Shown here: one piece after another, positions 8,014-14,850 of the stretch
How the letters are laid out: every line of letters begins with the position of its first letter
Numbering within the stretch: position 1 is the first letter of the stretch
Assembly: GCA_027296205.1 (NCBI GenBank)
Contig: JAPUJM010000088.1
Coordinates: 1-18,743, forward strand
Direction: 5' to 3'
Source: Actinomycetota bacterium
GTDB taxonomy: Bacteria > Actinomycetota > Acidimicrobiia > Spongiisociales > ZC4RG35
Length of the DNA: 18,743 bases
Notes under the pieces: generated by a model
Seen by the model: only the letters and a program-made list of their open reading frames with translations
What the model was told of the DNA's origin: nothing
The model's database searches: none
Made by a program: the position numbers and the translations under genes

Positions 8014-8271
8014 ATGAAAACAACTACCGAGATTGTTGCTGAGTACGGCACTCATGAGAGCGACACCGGCTCACCTGAAGTTCAGGTGGCGCTTCTCTCC
8101 GAGCGGATCAATCATCTGACTGAGCATCTTCGTGACCACAAGTATGATCATCACAGTCGTCGTGGTCTGCTCCTGATGGTCGGCAGACGTCGAAGGCTCC
8201 TCGACTATCTGCGTCGTCAAGACGTGGATAGGTATCGAAGCCTCATCGCCAAGTTGGGCTTGCGGCGCTAG
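8014..8271 (+). CDS. rpsO: 30S ribosomal protein S15
   Basis: S15 binds the 16S rRNA central domain early in 30S assembly. It has 85 residues (the family is about 89), slightly short at the N-terminus. The signature HESDTGSPEVQVALLSERINHLTEHL begins at residue 14 (quoted in family form, residues 14-39), and HHSRRGLLLMVGRRRRLLDYL follows. The start ATG 8014 lacks a strong Shine-Dalgarno (only CAGG about 12 bases upstream). The 60-base gap from ribF shows no clear promoter. The rpsO-pnp order is conserved from Proteobacteria to Actinobacteria, and the transcript usually reads through into pnp. Confidence 0.96.
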   Translation: MKTTTEIVAEYGTHESDTGSPEVQVALLSERINHLTEHLRDHKYDHHSRRGLLLMVGRRRRLLDYLRRQDVDRYRSLIAKLGLRR

Positions 8272-8279
8272 CAATATTT

Positions 8280-8308
8280 CGTGATGGGCGGACACCCCGC
8301 TCGTCATG
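8280..8308 (+). promoter_or_regulatory. rpsO-pnp intergenic hairpin 1
   Basis: Arms 8280-8291 and 8297-8308 form a 12-bp stem (including three G-U pairs) with loop ACACC. It starts 9 bases after the rpsO stop. There is no U-run after it, so it does not look like a classical intrinsic terminator. It may protect the rpsO 3' end or act together with the next two hairpins. Confidence 0.55.
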
Positions 8309-8312
8309 TCAA

Positions 8313-8329
8313 TGAGGGGTATTCCCTCA
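8313..8329 (+). promoter_or_regulatory. rpsO-pnp intergenic hairpin 2
   Basis: Perfect 6-bp stem TGAGGG / CCCTCA at 8313-8318 and 8324-8329 with loop GTATT. It is separated from hairpin 1 by 4 bases. Small by itself; it is reported because of its place in a three-hairpin leader. Confidence 0.45.
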
Positions 8330-8353
8330 CAAGAGGTGAGCCAGGTCGGTTGA

Positions 8354-8390
8354 CAGTGGTGATGCCTTCTTTTCGGAGACATCACCACTG
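8354..8390 (+). promoter_or_regulatory. rpsO-pnp intergenic hairpin 3, possible RNase III site in the pnp leader
   Basis: Perfect 11-bp inverted repeat: CAGTGGTGATG at 8354-8364 and CATCACCACTG at 8380-8390. Inside the 15-base loop CTTC and GGAG can pair for 4 more bp, leaving a TTTTC tip. It lies 44 bases before the pnp start. In E. coli and Streptomyces the rpsO-pnp gap carries a hairpin cut by RNase III, and in E. coli this cut is needed for PNPase to repress its own mRNA. The structure is seen; the same role here is inferred. Confidence 0.65.
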
Positions 8391-8434
8391 CCAACGGGCG
8401 CGGCTCCAAAGCAATCAACGACAAGGAGCACAAC

Positions 8435-10828
8435 GTGCCCGAGAAAACTGTTCGCGGCACCATTGGCGGCAAAGACTTCGTCCTTAGCACCGGCAAACTC
8501 GCCGGTCAGGCCGATGGCGCCGTGGTAGCCACTCTGGGCGGTTCCGAAATGCTGGTAACCGCTACAGCCAACCGAAGAACGCGGGAAGGCATCGACTTCT
8601 TCCCGCTCACCGTCGACTTTGAAGAGCGGATGTACTCCATCGGAAAGATCCCGGGATCCTTCTTCCGTCGGGAAGGACGTCCGTCCGAGCAGGCGACTCT
8701 GATCTGCCGTCTCATCCACCGTCCCCTCCGCCCGTCCTTCGAGGATGGTTATCGCAACGAGACTCACATCGTTGTCACGTCTCTGTCCGTCGACCAGGAG
8801 AACCCGTTCGACGTTCTGGCGCTCAACGGCGCCTCGGCTGCTCTCATGGTCAGCTCGATCCCATTCGTGGGTCCCATAGGGGCTGTTCGTCTTGCCTTGA
8901 AGAAGGGTGAGTGGGTCGCCTTCCCCACCGAGGAAGACTTGACCGAGTCCGTGTTCGAACTCGTCGTAGCCGGTCGTCGCAACGACGGTGGCGACATCGA
9001 CATCACGATGGTTGAGGCGGGTGCGACCCCCGAGGGTCTGCGTCTCGTCGCCGACGGCGATCGTCCTTCCGATGAAGAAGCAGTCGCCCAGGGTCTCGAG
9101 ACCGCCAAGACGCATATCGCCGGGATGATCGACCTCCAGCTCGAGCTGGTGTCACAGGTCGAGATCGTCGAGACAGAGTGGCCGGTGGCCCTCGATTACT
9201 CCGACGAGATGTACTCGAAGGTCGAGACCGCGGCATCATCCGCAATCGCCGAAGTCCTCGAGATTGCCGGCAAGCAGGAGCGCCAGACCGCCGAGGGCGA
9301 AGCCCGGGATGCTGTCTTCGCTGAGCTCGAGATCGCCGAGGATGACGCCGACGCTCTGGCAGAGGCGAAGCGTGCCTTCAAGGCCGTCTTCAAGAAACTG
9401 GCCCGTCAACGGACGGTCTCCTCGGGCATCCGCATGGACGGCCGTGGCCCGACTGATGTCAGGCCCCTCACCATCGAGACCGGCGCGGTGGAGCGCACTC
9501 ACGGATCGGCGCTGTTCTCGCGTGGCGAGACCCAGGTGCTGAATATCACCACCCTTGGCATGCTCAAGATGGAGCAGATGTTGGACACGCTCGGCATTGC
9601 CGAGTCCAAGCGATACATGCATCACTACAACTTCCCACCGTTCTCCACAGGAGAAGCGGGCTTCATGCGTGGTCCGAAGCGTCGGGAAATCGGTCACGGA
9701 GCCCTCGCCGAGAAGGCGTTGCTCCCGGTGGTCCCCACCTCAGACGAATTCCCATATGCACTTCGTCTCGTCTCCGAGGTCCTGGCGTCGAATGGGTCAT
9801 CTTCGATGGCTTCTGTCTGTGCCTCCAGCCTGTCGATGATGGATGCCGGTGTGCCGATCAGCGCCCCGGTAGCCGGTATCGCCATGGGTCTCATCCACGA
9901 GGACGGCGAGTACACGACTCTCACCGACATTCTTGGTGCAGAAGACGCCATGGGCGACATGGACTTCAAAGTTGCCGGCACGGCGGACGTCATCACGGCT
10001 CTGCAGATGGACACCAAGATTCAAGGTCTGCCTTCTGAAGTCCTCAGAGGTGCCCTGGATCAGGCTCGCGATGCCCGACTATTCATCCTCGCGGCGATGG
10101 CCGATGTGATCTCAGAGCCCCGCTCCGAGTTGAACAAGTGGGCACCTCGCATTGAGGCCGTCGAGATTCCGAAGGACAAGATCGGCGAAATCATCGGCCC
10201 CAAGGGCGCGGTCATCCGAGAGCTCGAGGAAGAGACCGGTGCCAGCATCGAGATCGAGGAAGCCGACGGTGTCGGCATCGTGCGTATCGCCTCCAGTGAT
10301 GGCGAGGCACTCGCGGCTGCCATGGAAAGGGTCAAGCAGATTGCTTTCCCACCCGAGGCTGAGATTGGGGCCGTGTATGACGGCAAGGTCGTCAACATCA
10401 CCAAGTTTGGGGCCTTCGTCAACATCCTTCCGGGACGTGACGGTCTTCTTCACATCTCTCGTCTCGACGGCTCAAAGCGTGTCGAGCGAGTCGAGGACTA
10501 TCTCTCCGACGGTGACAAGTTGCAGGTCCGGGTTCGTGAAATCGATCGTGGCAAGGTGAGCCTCGAATTGGTCGACGCCCTCGAGGGGGCGACACTCCCC
10601 GATGCTGAAGCTCCCAAGGGCGGTGGTGGCGGTAGCGGCAACCGCGGTCGTGACCGGGATCGTGGCAGGGGCGGCCGGGGTCGTGACAGCCGAGACGATC
10701 GACGCGACAGAGCCGGCAGTGACGGTGGCGACAAGAGCGCCGACAAAGCCGGCGCCGGCGAGTCCGGCGGAAACAGACGTGCCGCGCCGAGCTTCGACGA
10801 GACCTTTGAGAAGATGAGCGGTAACTAG
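8435..10828 (+). CDS. pnp: Polynucleotide phosphorylase (PNPase)
   Basis: PNPase is the phosphorolytic 3'-5' exoribonuclease (and reverse polymerase) of mRNA decay, acting as a trimer. At 797 residues it is longer than E. coli PNPase (711) because of its tail. The order is a first RNase PH domain, an all-helical linker, and a second PH domain with the phosphate-site serines in GSSSMAS. Asp504 and Asp510 in the DAMGDMDFKVAG block match the catalytic Asp pair 486/492 of E. coli. The KH domain has GPKG at 588-591 and the S1 domain spans about 645-712. The tail (about 729-797) is Gly-rich then Arg/Asp/Gly-rich and looks disordered. The start is GTG 8435 with AAGGAG at 8423-8428, spacing 6. Likely co-transcribed with rpsO. 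Confidence 0.97.
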   Translation: MPEKTVRGTIGGKDFVLSTGKLAGQADGAVVATLGGSEMLVTATANRRTREGIDFFPLTVDFEERMYSIGKIPGSFFRREGRPSEQATLICRLIHRPLRPSFEDGYRNETHIVVTSLSVDQENPFDVLALNGASAALMVSSIPFVGPIGAVRLALKKGEWVAFPTEEDLTESVFELVVAGRRNDGGDIDITMVEAGATPEGLRLVADGDRPSDEEAVAQGLETAKTHIAGMIDLQLELVSQVEIVETEWPVALDYSDEMYSKVETAASSAIAEVLEIAGKQERQTAEGEARDAVFAELEIAEDDADALAEAKRAFKAVFKKLARQRTVSSGIRMDGRGPTDVRPLTIETGAVERTHGSALFSRGETQVLNITTLGMLKMEQMLDTLGIAESKRYMHHYNFPPFSTGEAGFMRGPKRREIGHGALAEKALLPVVPTSDEFPYALRLVSEVLASNGSSSMASVCASSLSMMDAGVPISAPVAGIAMGLIHEDGEYTTLTDILGAEDAMGDMDFKVAGTADVITALQMDTKIQGLPSEVLRGALDQARDARLFILAAMADVISEPRSELNKWAPRIEAVEIPKDKIGEIIGPKGAVIRELEEETGASIEIEEADGVGIVRIASSDGEALAAAMERVKQIAFPPEAEIGAVYDGKVVNITKFGAFVNILPGRDGLLHISRLDGSKRVERVEDYLSDGDKLQVRVREIDRGKVSLELVDALEGATLPDAEAPKGGGGGSGNRGRDRDRGRGGRGRDSRDDRRDRAGSDGGDKSADKAGAGESGGNRRAAPSFDETFEKMSGN

Positions 10829-10837
10829 AGCAACACC

Positions 10838-10847
10838 CACAATTGTG
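10838..10847. promoter_or_regulatory. Short palindrome CACAATTGTG after pnp
   Basis: Perfect 10-bp palindrome 10 bases after the pnp stop, in the 120-base gap before the glycosylase gene. With no room for a loop and no U-run it is a poor terminator. It could be a small operator, or chance. No clear -35/-10 pair was seen in the gap. Confidence 0.2.
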
Positions 10848-10948
10848 TGGCGTTGGCGGAGTGCTCACGGTGGCCGTGGCGATCCTCTTCAACGGGACTC
10901 CCCGAGGCTCAGACAGTCAACCACCCGGACAGCGGTAGCGTTCTCGAA

Positions 10949-11839
10949 GTGCCAGAACTACCCGATATCGTCGTTTACATCGAGGCCCTGCGCCAACGGG
11001 TGCTTGGGCAAGAGGTGCAAGGAGTCCGGATCGCCTCGCCCTCGGTTCTCCGGACATACGATCCACCCTTTGATGCTCCGATGGGCTCGACGGTCGAGGA
11101 CCTCCATCGGGTTGGCAAGCGAATCGTCTTCGAATTCGGCGACCTTCTCTATCTGGTGATCCATCTCATGGTTGCGGGTCGTCTTCGTTGGGAGACACCG
11201 ATGAAGGCGATTCCCCAGAAAGTTGGCCTCGCCTCCATCGACTTCGACTCCGGTTCTCTGATATTGACCGAGCAAGGAACACGCAAGAGGGCTGGAATCT
11301 GGCTGCTGCGTGGTTGGGAAGGGGTGGCTGCGCTCGATCGTGGTGGAGTGGAGCCATTGGAAGTCGACGCGGGTGAGTTCGGGAAGGCGATCCGTGCGGA
11401 GAATCGCACCCTGAAACGCGTCTTGACCGACCCTCGTATCTTCTCCGGGATCGGCAACGCCTTCTCTGATGAGATTCTCTGGCAGGCGCAGATGTCGCCG
11501 GTCAAACGTACCGCGCAGTTGAGTGACGAGGAAGTGGACCGTCTTCACGAGGCAGTGGTCGAGTCGCTGACGGACTGGACACAACGGCTTCGCGACGACG
11601 CGGGAGACGACTGGCCGAAGAAGGTGACTGCCTTTCGACCCGACATGGCCGTGCATGGGAAGTATGGGGAGCCGTGTCCTCGCTGCGGGTCACCGGTACA
11701 GCGAATCGTCTATGCCTCCAACGAGACCAACTATTGCGCTACCTGTCAGACCGGAGGCAAGTTGCTAGCCGACCGGTCCCTTTCGAGACTGCTCAAAGAC
11801 GACTGGCCCAAGAGCATTGAGGATCTCGAGGAGGTCTAG
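10949..11839 (+). CDS. Fpg/Nei-family (MutM-like) DNA glycosylase, variant subfamily
   Basis: Enzymes of this family excise oxidised bases such as 8-oxoguanine and formamidopyrimidines and nick the abasic site. The start is placed at GTG 10949 because it gives MPELPDI; the family needs Pro2 as the free N-terminal nucleophile and Glu3 as the acid. The frame is open from 10847, but those extra 34 residues would bury Pro2. The protein has 296 residues, with VGKR in the N-terminal domain, the H2TH block FSGIGNAFSDEILWQAQMSP, and a zinc finger of C243, C246, C263, C266. In the finger, the position of E. coli Arg258, which contacts the DNA backbone, is Asn258 (context NETNYC). About 30 residues (QTGGKLLADRSLSRLLKDDW...) follow the last Cys, where standard Fpg ends. 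It may thus differ in substrate preference. No Shine-Dalgarno is obvious. Confidence 0.9.
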   Translation: MPELPDIVVYIEALRQRVLGQEVQGVRIASPSVLRTYDPPFDAPMGSTVEDLHRVGKRIVFEFGDLLYLVIHLMVAGRLRWETPMKAIPQKVGLASIDFDSGSLILTEQGTRKRAGIWLLRGWEGVAALDRGGVEPLEVDAGEFGKAIRAENRTLKRVLTDPRIFSGIGNAFSDEILWQAQMSPVKRTAQLSDEEVDRLHEAVVESLTDWTQRLRDDAGDDWPKKVTAFRPDMAVHGKYGEPCPRCGSPVQRIVYASNETNYCATCQTGGKLLADRSLSRLLKDDWPKSIEDLEEV

Positions 11840-11860
11840 AGCGAGTAGGTTCAGTCCCTC

Positions 11861-11888
11861 TTGCCATCGAACATATGTTCGATATGAT
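11861..11888 (+). promoter_or_regulatory. SOS-controlled promoter of imuA-imuB
   Basis: A -35 element TTGCCA (11861-11866, 5 of 6 consensus) and a -10 element TATGAT (11883-11888, 5 of 6) are separated by 16 bases. These 16 bases are exactly the core LexA operator. Bound LexA would therefore block RNA polymerase directly. The expected transcription start is near 11895, which leaves a leader of about 19 bases before the proposed TTG start of imuA. Confidence 0.75.
11866..11883. promoter_or_regulatory. LexA binding site (SOS box)
   Basis: The 18-bp perfect palindrome ATCGAACATATGTTCGAT contains the known Gram-positive/mycobacterial SOS consensus CGAACN4GTTCG without a mismatch. It lies 26 bases after the glycosylase stop and in front of imuA-imuB. 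No other match to this box was noticed in the window. In mycobacteria imuA', imuB and dnaE2 are LexA regulated, which fits. Confidence 0.92.
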
Positions 11889-11903
11889 GGAGTGCCCTAC
11901 GAC

Positions 11904-11908
11904 GGAGA
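11904..11908 (+). promoter_or_regulatory. Ribosome-binding site (GGAGA) that decides the imuA start
   Basis: GGAGA ends 5 bases before TTG 11914. It is the only good Shine-Dalgarno near the 5' end of imuA. The ATG codons at 11875, 11884 and 11887 lie within the LexA site or the -10 element and would be upstream of the predicted transcription start. Confidence 0.6.
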
Positions 11909-11913
11909 CAAAC

Positions 11914-12606
11914 TTGGGCATCGACGGTGTCACTTCAGCAGGATTTGCCACGGACATCGCATCCCCCCTTCCCGTTCAACACACCCGGGAAGAAGGGTTT
12001 CTGCATCTTCAACCCGGTCGGATCATCGAATTGATCGGTGTCCCCGGCACCGGGTTGACCCGACTTGGTTTGAAGTTGCTTGCCGAGCCTTCTCGTGTTG
12101 CACCTGTGGTTGCCCTGGACACCCGGGGATGGATCTCACCCGAAGCCGCCTGGGAGACGGGTGTCCTCGCCGAGCGACTGGTCATCGTCCGTTGTGACGA
12201 CCCGATCCTTTGGCCCCAGGTCACTGCGGCGCTTCTGGAGGGAGTCCGGGCGGTGTACGCCGAGGTTCCAGCCCGGATCAAAGACCATGACCTCCGTCGT
12301 CTCACGGCGCTGGCCCGAGCCCGAAAGGTGGCCGTGGTGATGCGTTCCATGGGTAATGGTCTTCCTACGGGTGTCGCCCATCTCAGGCTCCATGCCCTCG
12401 GGGTCACCTGGGAGGGAGCCGATCGGGGTCACGGCAAGTTGAAGAAGAGACGTCTGGTACTGGAGGCGTCGGGCAAAGGCGCCGCCGGGATAACCCGCCG
12501 ATTCGAGGTGGAGGATGAAGGCACGGACGTTGTGCGTGTGGTTTCCAATGTGGTCGTTGACCAGGCCAGACGCATCGTCGGAAGAGCCGGTTCTCGTAGT
12601 CGATGA
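11914..12606 (+). CDS. imuA: ImuA (RecA/SulA-like accessory protein of the SOS mutasome)
   Basis: ImuA belongs to the RecA-like P-loop fold and works with ImuB and DnaE2 in damage-induced mutagenesis in mycobacteria and other bacteria. The frame is open from ATG 11875, but TTG 11914 is preferred because of the promoter and ribosome-binding site just upstream; this gives 230 residues. GRIIELIGVPGTGLTRL is the P-loop region; with this start GVPGTGLT is at 42-49. The Walker A Lys is replaced by Leu48, so ATP hydrolysis by the classical mechanism is doubtful. Sequence identity within the family is low, so the assignment leans on position before imuB, the fold pattern and the SOS box. The last 92 bases overlap imuB in another frame. 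Confidence 0.8.
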   Translation: MGIDGVTSAGFATDIASPLPVQHTREEGFLHLQPGRIIELIGVPGTGLTRLGLKLLAEPSRVAPVVALDTRGWISPEAAWETGVLAERLVIVRCDDPILWPQVTAALLEGVRAVYAEVPARIKDHDLRRLTALARARKVAVVMRSMGNGLPTGVAHLRLHALGVTWEGADRGHGKLKKRRLVLEASGKGAAGITRRFEVEDEGTDVVRVVSNVVVDQARRIVGRAGSRSR

Positions 12607-14002
12607 CCGTGTGACGGGAGCAACGGAAGAAGTCCTGACAGCCGGAGTCACCCTTGGCATGCCGCGTCGGGATGCCGAGGCTCTGGCTCCCTTCGCCACC
12701 GTTTTGGTCCGTGACTTGGCCGACGAGGCGCGTTGTTTCGAGCCCATCGTCGAGATGGTCGAGAATTTGGTTCCGCGGGTGGAGGTGGTGTCACCCGGTC
12801 TGTTGTTTGTGCCAGTGGCCGGCGCTGTTCGCTTCTACGGAGGAGAGGGGTCGCTTGCCGCCGAGGTGGCCAAAGGGCTCGACGAGCTCACCGGTGATCA
12901 GAGGGGCGGAGACGCCCTTGTTGGGATAGCCGACGGTCCATTCGCAGCCCGTTGGGCGGCTGCCACCGCCACCAGCGACGAACCGCATGTAGTGACTGAC
13001 ACGATCGGGTTCCTCTCCCGACTCGACCTCTCCACCCTTCGGGAGGCGATGGGTGGTGAAGAGATGATCGACACCTTCCGGTGGTTGGGTATCTCCACTC
13101 TCGGAGATCTGGCCGGGTTACCCAGGGAGACACTGGCCTCCCGGTTCGGAAACCCGGGTGTTTTGGCTCATCGTCTTGCCACCGGAGAGGACCGTCTCGT
13201 CGACCCCCGGGACATTCATCCTGAACTCGGGGTGCAGATGTCTTTTGAGGAGCCCCTGGAGAGTCTCGACGCCGTGGCTTTTGCAGGTCGAAACCTGGCC
13301 GAGCGGCTGCTGAAAGGACTACGTGCCGCCGGGGTGGCGCCACATACGGTGACTGTCAGTGTTGAAGCCGCGCATGGGTCTCCTCGTGAGCGAATCTGGC
13401 GCTCGGCCGACCCCTTTACCGCGAAGGCTCTGACCGATCGGGTGTGGTGGCAGTTGCGAGCCTGGGTGGAGACCGCTGGTGTTCCCGGCGGGATAGTGGG
13501 GCTGAGCATCACCCCGGCCGATCTCTCGGGAGAAGGCAGACAGTTGGGGTTGCTCACCGACGAGTCGTCAAGCATCGAGGCGGACCGGGCGTTGGCACGG
13601 GCCCAGGCCTTGCTCGGTCCCGATCGGGTTCTTCAGGGTCGGGCTCAGGGCGGTCGGATGCCGGGAGAGAGGGTGGTCTGGTCACGGTGGGGTGAGCCAG
13701 GGGTCGAGAGCGAGAGAGATCTCGATGCGCCGTGGCCGGGGGCCACTCCTTCACCTAGCCCGGCGTTGGTGCCGCCTCGTCTCCAACCGATCGATGTGGA
13801 GTGGGATGGTGGGATGCCGACCCGGATCCGTCTCGGGTCGCGCTGGGAACCGGTACTTACCTGGAGTGGGCCCTGGCGGCTCAGTGGGCGATGGTGGGCT
13901 GGAGAGCGCGACGCCGATCGTTACCAACTCGTCACTTCGGTGGGTGCGTTTCTGTGTGTGGTGTCGAAAGGGAAAGCTTTTCTGGCGGGAGTCTATGACT
14001 GA
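12515..14002 (+). CDS. imuB: ImuB, non-catalytic Y-family polymerase homologue
   Basis: ImuB is the hub of the ImuA-ImuB-DnaE2 translesion mutasome and joins it to the beta clamp. The 495-residue protein opens with ARTLCVWFPMWSL, where active Y-family polymerases have the metal-binding Asp (xDxDxFFA). The second carboxylate motif (SxDE) is replaced by SPGLLFVPVAGAVRFYGG. Both changes are typical of ImuB and mean no polymerase activity. A helix-hairpin-helix-like part (WLGISTLGDLAGLPRETL) and little finger follow. QLGLL at 343-347 is a clamp-binding motif, and the end (GPWRLSGRWWAGERDADRY...FLAGVYD) is the ImuB C-terminal region. The start ATG 12515 is supported by GAGGTGGAGG immediately upstream. 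It overlaps imuA by 92 bases. dnaE2 is not next to it. Confidence 0.93.
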   Translation: MKARTLCVWFPMWSLTRPDASSEEPVLVVDDRVTGATEEVLTAGVTLGMPRRDAEALAPFATVLVRDLADEARCFEPIVEMVENLVPRVEVVSPGLLFVPVAGAVRFYGGEGSLAAEVAKGLDELTGDQRGGDALVGIADGPFAARWAAATATSDEPHVVTDTIGFLSRLDLSTLREAMGGEEMIDTFRWLGISTLGDLAGLPRETLASRFGNPGVLAHRLATGEDRLVDPRDIHPELGVQMSFEEPLESLDAVAFAGRNLAERLLKGLRAAGVAPHTVTVSVEAAHGSPRERIWRSADPFTAKALTDRVWWQLRAWVETAGVPGGIVGLSITPADLSGEGRQLGLLTDESSSIEADRALARAQALLGPDRVLQGRAQGGRMPGERVVWSRWGEPGVESERDLDAPWPGATPSPSPALVPPRLQPIDVEWDGGMPTRIRLGSRWEPVLTWSGPWRLSGRWWAGERDADRYQLVTSVGAFLCVVSKGKAFLAGVYD

Positions 14003-14036
14003 TCGCGTGTCTCTTGCTGCTCACGCCGGCGATCAG
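13999..14036. terminator. Possible hairpin terminator between convergent imuB and plsC
   Basis: Inverted repeat CTGATCGC (13999-14006) / GCGATCAG (14029-14036), 8 bp perfect, with an inner GTG/CAC that can also pair. It overlaps the imuB stop. plsC converges from the other side and ends at 14068. No U-run follows on either strand, so terminator function is a weak inference. Confidence 0.3.
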
Positions 14037-14067
14037 ATGCGACGCGCCAGACATTGGGAAAGCAGTT

Positions 14068-14850
14068 TTAGGCGACCTCGCCACCCATGGCAGTGACACG
14101 GCCCGCGATTATCTTGTAAGCCTGGTCGCGAAGGTCTCCGGTGTCGGAGTGATTCAGACCGGCAGTCTCTATGGGCGGGTCGATGACGATTTTTATCGGA
14201 CCGCCGTACACCCACGGCTTGCCGGGGGGAAACGCCTCGTAGCTGCCGTGGATTGACATCGGCAACACCGGGAGTTGGCTGGCAATTGCCATGGTGAAGG
14301 CACCCTTCTTGAAGCGTTTCATGACACCGTCGCGAGGCCGGGTCCCCTCGGGGTAGATGATCAAGCTTCTCTTCTTGGCAATGAGTTCTTTGGCCTGTCG
14401 ATTGACAGTCGCGTGCACGGCGCCTCTAGCTTCACGGTCCACTTCCACCATTCCGACTACCCGCATGCCTTGGGCAAAGAGAGGGATCTTGAAGAGCTCG
14501 GTCTTGGCCAGGAAGCGAATCGGCAGTCTGATCGCCAGGAAGGCGGCCATGATGTCGAGGGTTGAGAGGTGATTGGCGACGACCACGTACGAGCTGTCGG
14601 CGTTGACGTGCTCCTGACCTTCGATCGTGAGTTTGGCACCGGCCATCACAATCCAGGTCCGACTCCAGAAGCGGATGATCTTTTCGATGACGGGCGAAGT
14701 GTCGTTGATGAACGCCGTGATCAGGACCAGGATGGCGCAGATGATCGTCATCAGGACTCCGACGACCCACGTTGCCGTGGTCCTGAACCCAACGATGATC
14801 CAACGCATGACAGGCGAGCGTAGTTGCGTCTCATTTACCCTGGGATGCAT
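14068..14850 (-). CDS. plsC: 1-acyl-sn-glycerol-3-phosphate acyltransferase (PlsC family)
   Basis: PlsC acylates lysophosphatidic acid to phosphatidic acid at the membrane, in phospholipid synthesis. The 260-residue frame has a hydrophobic N-terminal segment (about 17-48). The catalytic NHxxxxD motif is at 93-99 (His94, Asp99), followed by substrate motif EGTR at 168-171 within YPEGTRPRDG, and a PVLPMSIHGS block. Homologues acylating other acceptors share these motifs, so the exact substrate is inferred. The start is uncertain. ATG 14850 is the longest option but touches the start codon of the divergent cyclo-ligase gene; ATG 14808 (MRWIIVGF) would shorten it by 14 residues without losing any motif. 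Neither has a clear Shine-Dalgarno. Confidence 0.92.
   Translation of the reverse strand: MHPRVNETQLRSPVMRWIIVGFRTTATWVVGVLMTIICAILVLITAFINDTSPVIEKIIRFWSRTWIVMAGAKLTIEGQEHVNADSSYVVVANHLSTLDIMAAFLAIRLPIRFLAKTELFKIPLFAQGMRVVGMVEVDREARGAVHATVNRQAKELIAKKRSLIIYPEGTRPRDGVMKRFKKGAFTMAIASQLPVLPMSIHGSYEAFPPGKPWVYGGPIKIVIDPPIETAGLNHSDTGDLRDQAYKIIAGRVTAMGGEVA

Noticed and set aside
8350..8355. Perfect -35 hexamer TTGACA before pnp
   Set aside because: No -10-like hexamer at 16-18 bases, and the element is part of the hairpin 3 stem. A pnp promoter exists in Streptomyces, but it is not supported here.
10829..10860. Intrinsic terminator after pnp
   Set aside because: The CACAATTGTG palindrome cannot form a loop with its full symmetry and is not followed by a U-run.
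10847..10948. N-terminal extension of the Fpg-family gene from ATG 10847
   Set aside because: It would place 34 Arg/Trp/Ser-rich residues before MPELPD and block the catalytic N-terminal proline. GTG 10949 gives the family start.
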